Made by a program: the position numbers and the translations under genes. 13,038 bases of DNA from WHSM01 sp050701635 (lineage in GTDB: Bacteria; Actinomycetota; Actinomycetes; Mycobacteriales; Micromonosporaceae), in the NCBI GenBank assembly GCA_050701635.1, contig JBOGDF010000143.1:1-13038 (forward strand), read 5' to 3'. This document shows, one piece after another, positions 13,038 to 13,038 of this stretch. Each line of letters begins with the position of its first letter. Position 1 is the first letter of the stretch. The notes under the pieces were generated by a model that saw only the letters and a list, made by a program, of their open reading frames with translations, was not told the DNA's origin and did no database searches.

Positions 13038-13038
13038 G

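Overview
The window is high-GC DNA with strongly G/C-biased third codon positions, purine-rich Shine-Dalgarno sites, many 4-nt start/stop overlaps, secreted proteins carrying Ser/Pro/Thr linkers with CBM2 and CBM35 modules, and ROK and NarL-type regulators. This points to a mycelial actinomycete, probably Micromonosporaceae. The taxonomic call is an inference from style, not from a marker gene.

Left third (1-6078, all + strand): a secreted-polysaccharide locus. The first gene is cut by the window edge and encodes a parallel beta-helix (pectate-lyase-3-like) protein with a C-terminal CBM2. Twenty-two bases later comes a three-part secreted protein: a calcineurin-like metallophosphoesterase, a CBM35-like module and a second right-handed beta-helix. 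A strong hairpin ends the pair. An AT-rich promoter region and a ROK-family repressor follow, as expected for a sugar-controlled glycan-use locus.

Middle (6079-9649): a rearranged segment. On the minus strand are a short ORF resembling MafI-type immunity proteins, a probable group II intron remnant, and an AraC-family gene that is both frameshifted and cut at its 3' end. Next, also on the minus strand, are two sensor genes overlapping by 4 nt. One is an apparently functional DesK/NarL-type histidine kinase and the other a kinase-like protein lacking the phospho-acceptor His and the ATP-binding motifs. Divergent from them is a chimera: the first 24 codons of a RibD/DHFR-like gene joined to the 3' end of a second histidine kinase gene, itself frameshifted.

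Right-centre (9646-12150, + strand): an intact NarL/DesR-type response regulator, then a three-gene operon (SRPBCC/AHSA1 protein, cupin, six-helix DUF998-like membrane protein). The most striking non-coding signal is a two-part element present twice, at 9207-9248 and 10317-10358. Each copy has an ATGAC...GTCAT inverted repeat, then a TGACTTCG-N2-ATCTGCC block starting exactly 25 bp after the first base of the repeat. The copies lie 65-67 nt before the chimera's start codon and the operon's start codon. I read them as operators for the response regulator encoded between them, forming a small autoregulated circuit with the divergent kinases.

Right end (12147-13038, minus strand): a less GC-rich cassette of small, poorly known ORFs. 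These are a partial ORF running off the window, a 51-codon ORF with an SD, and a Cys-rich protein gene that starts on a GTGA overlap and appears frameshifted. This cassette converges on the DUF998 operon, sharing a CTAG tail-to-tail stop overlap and a 15-bp hairpin.
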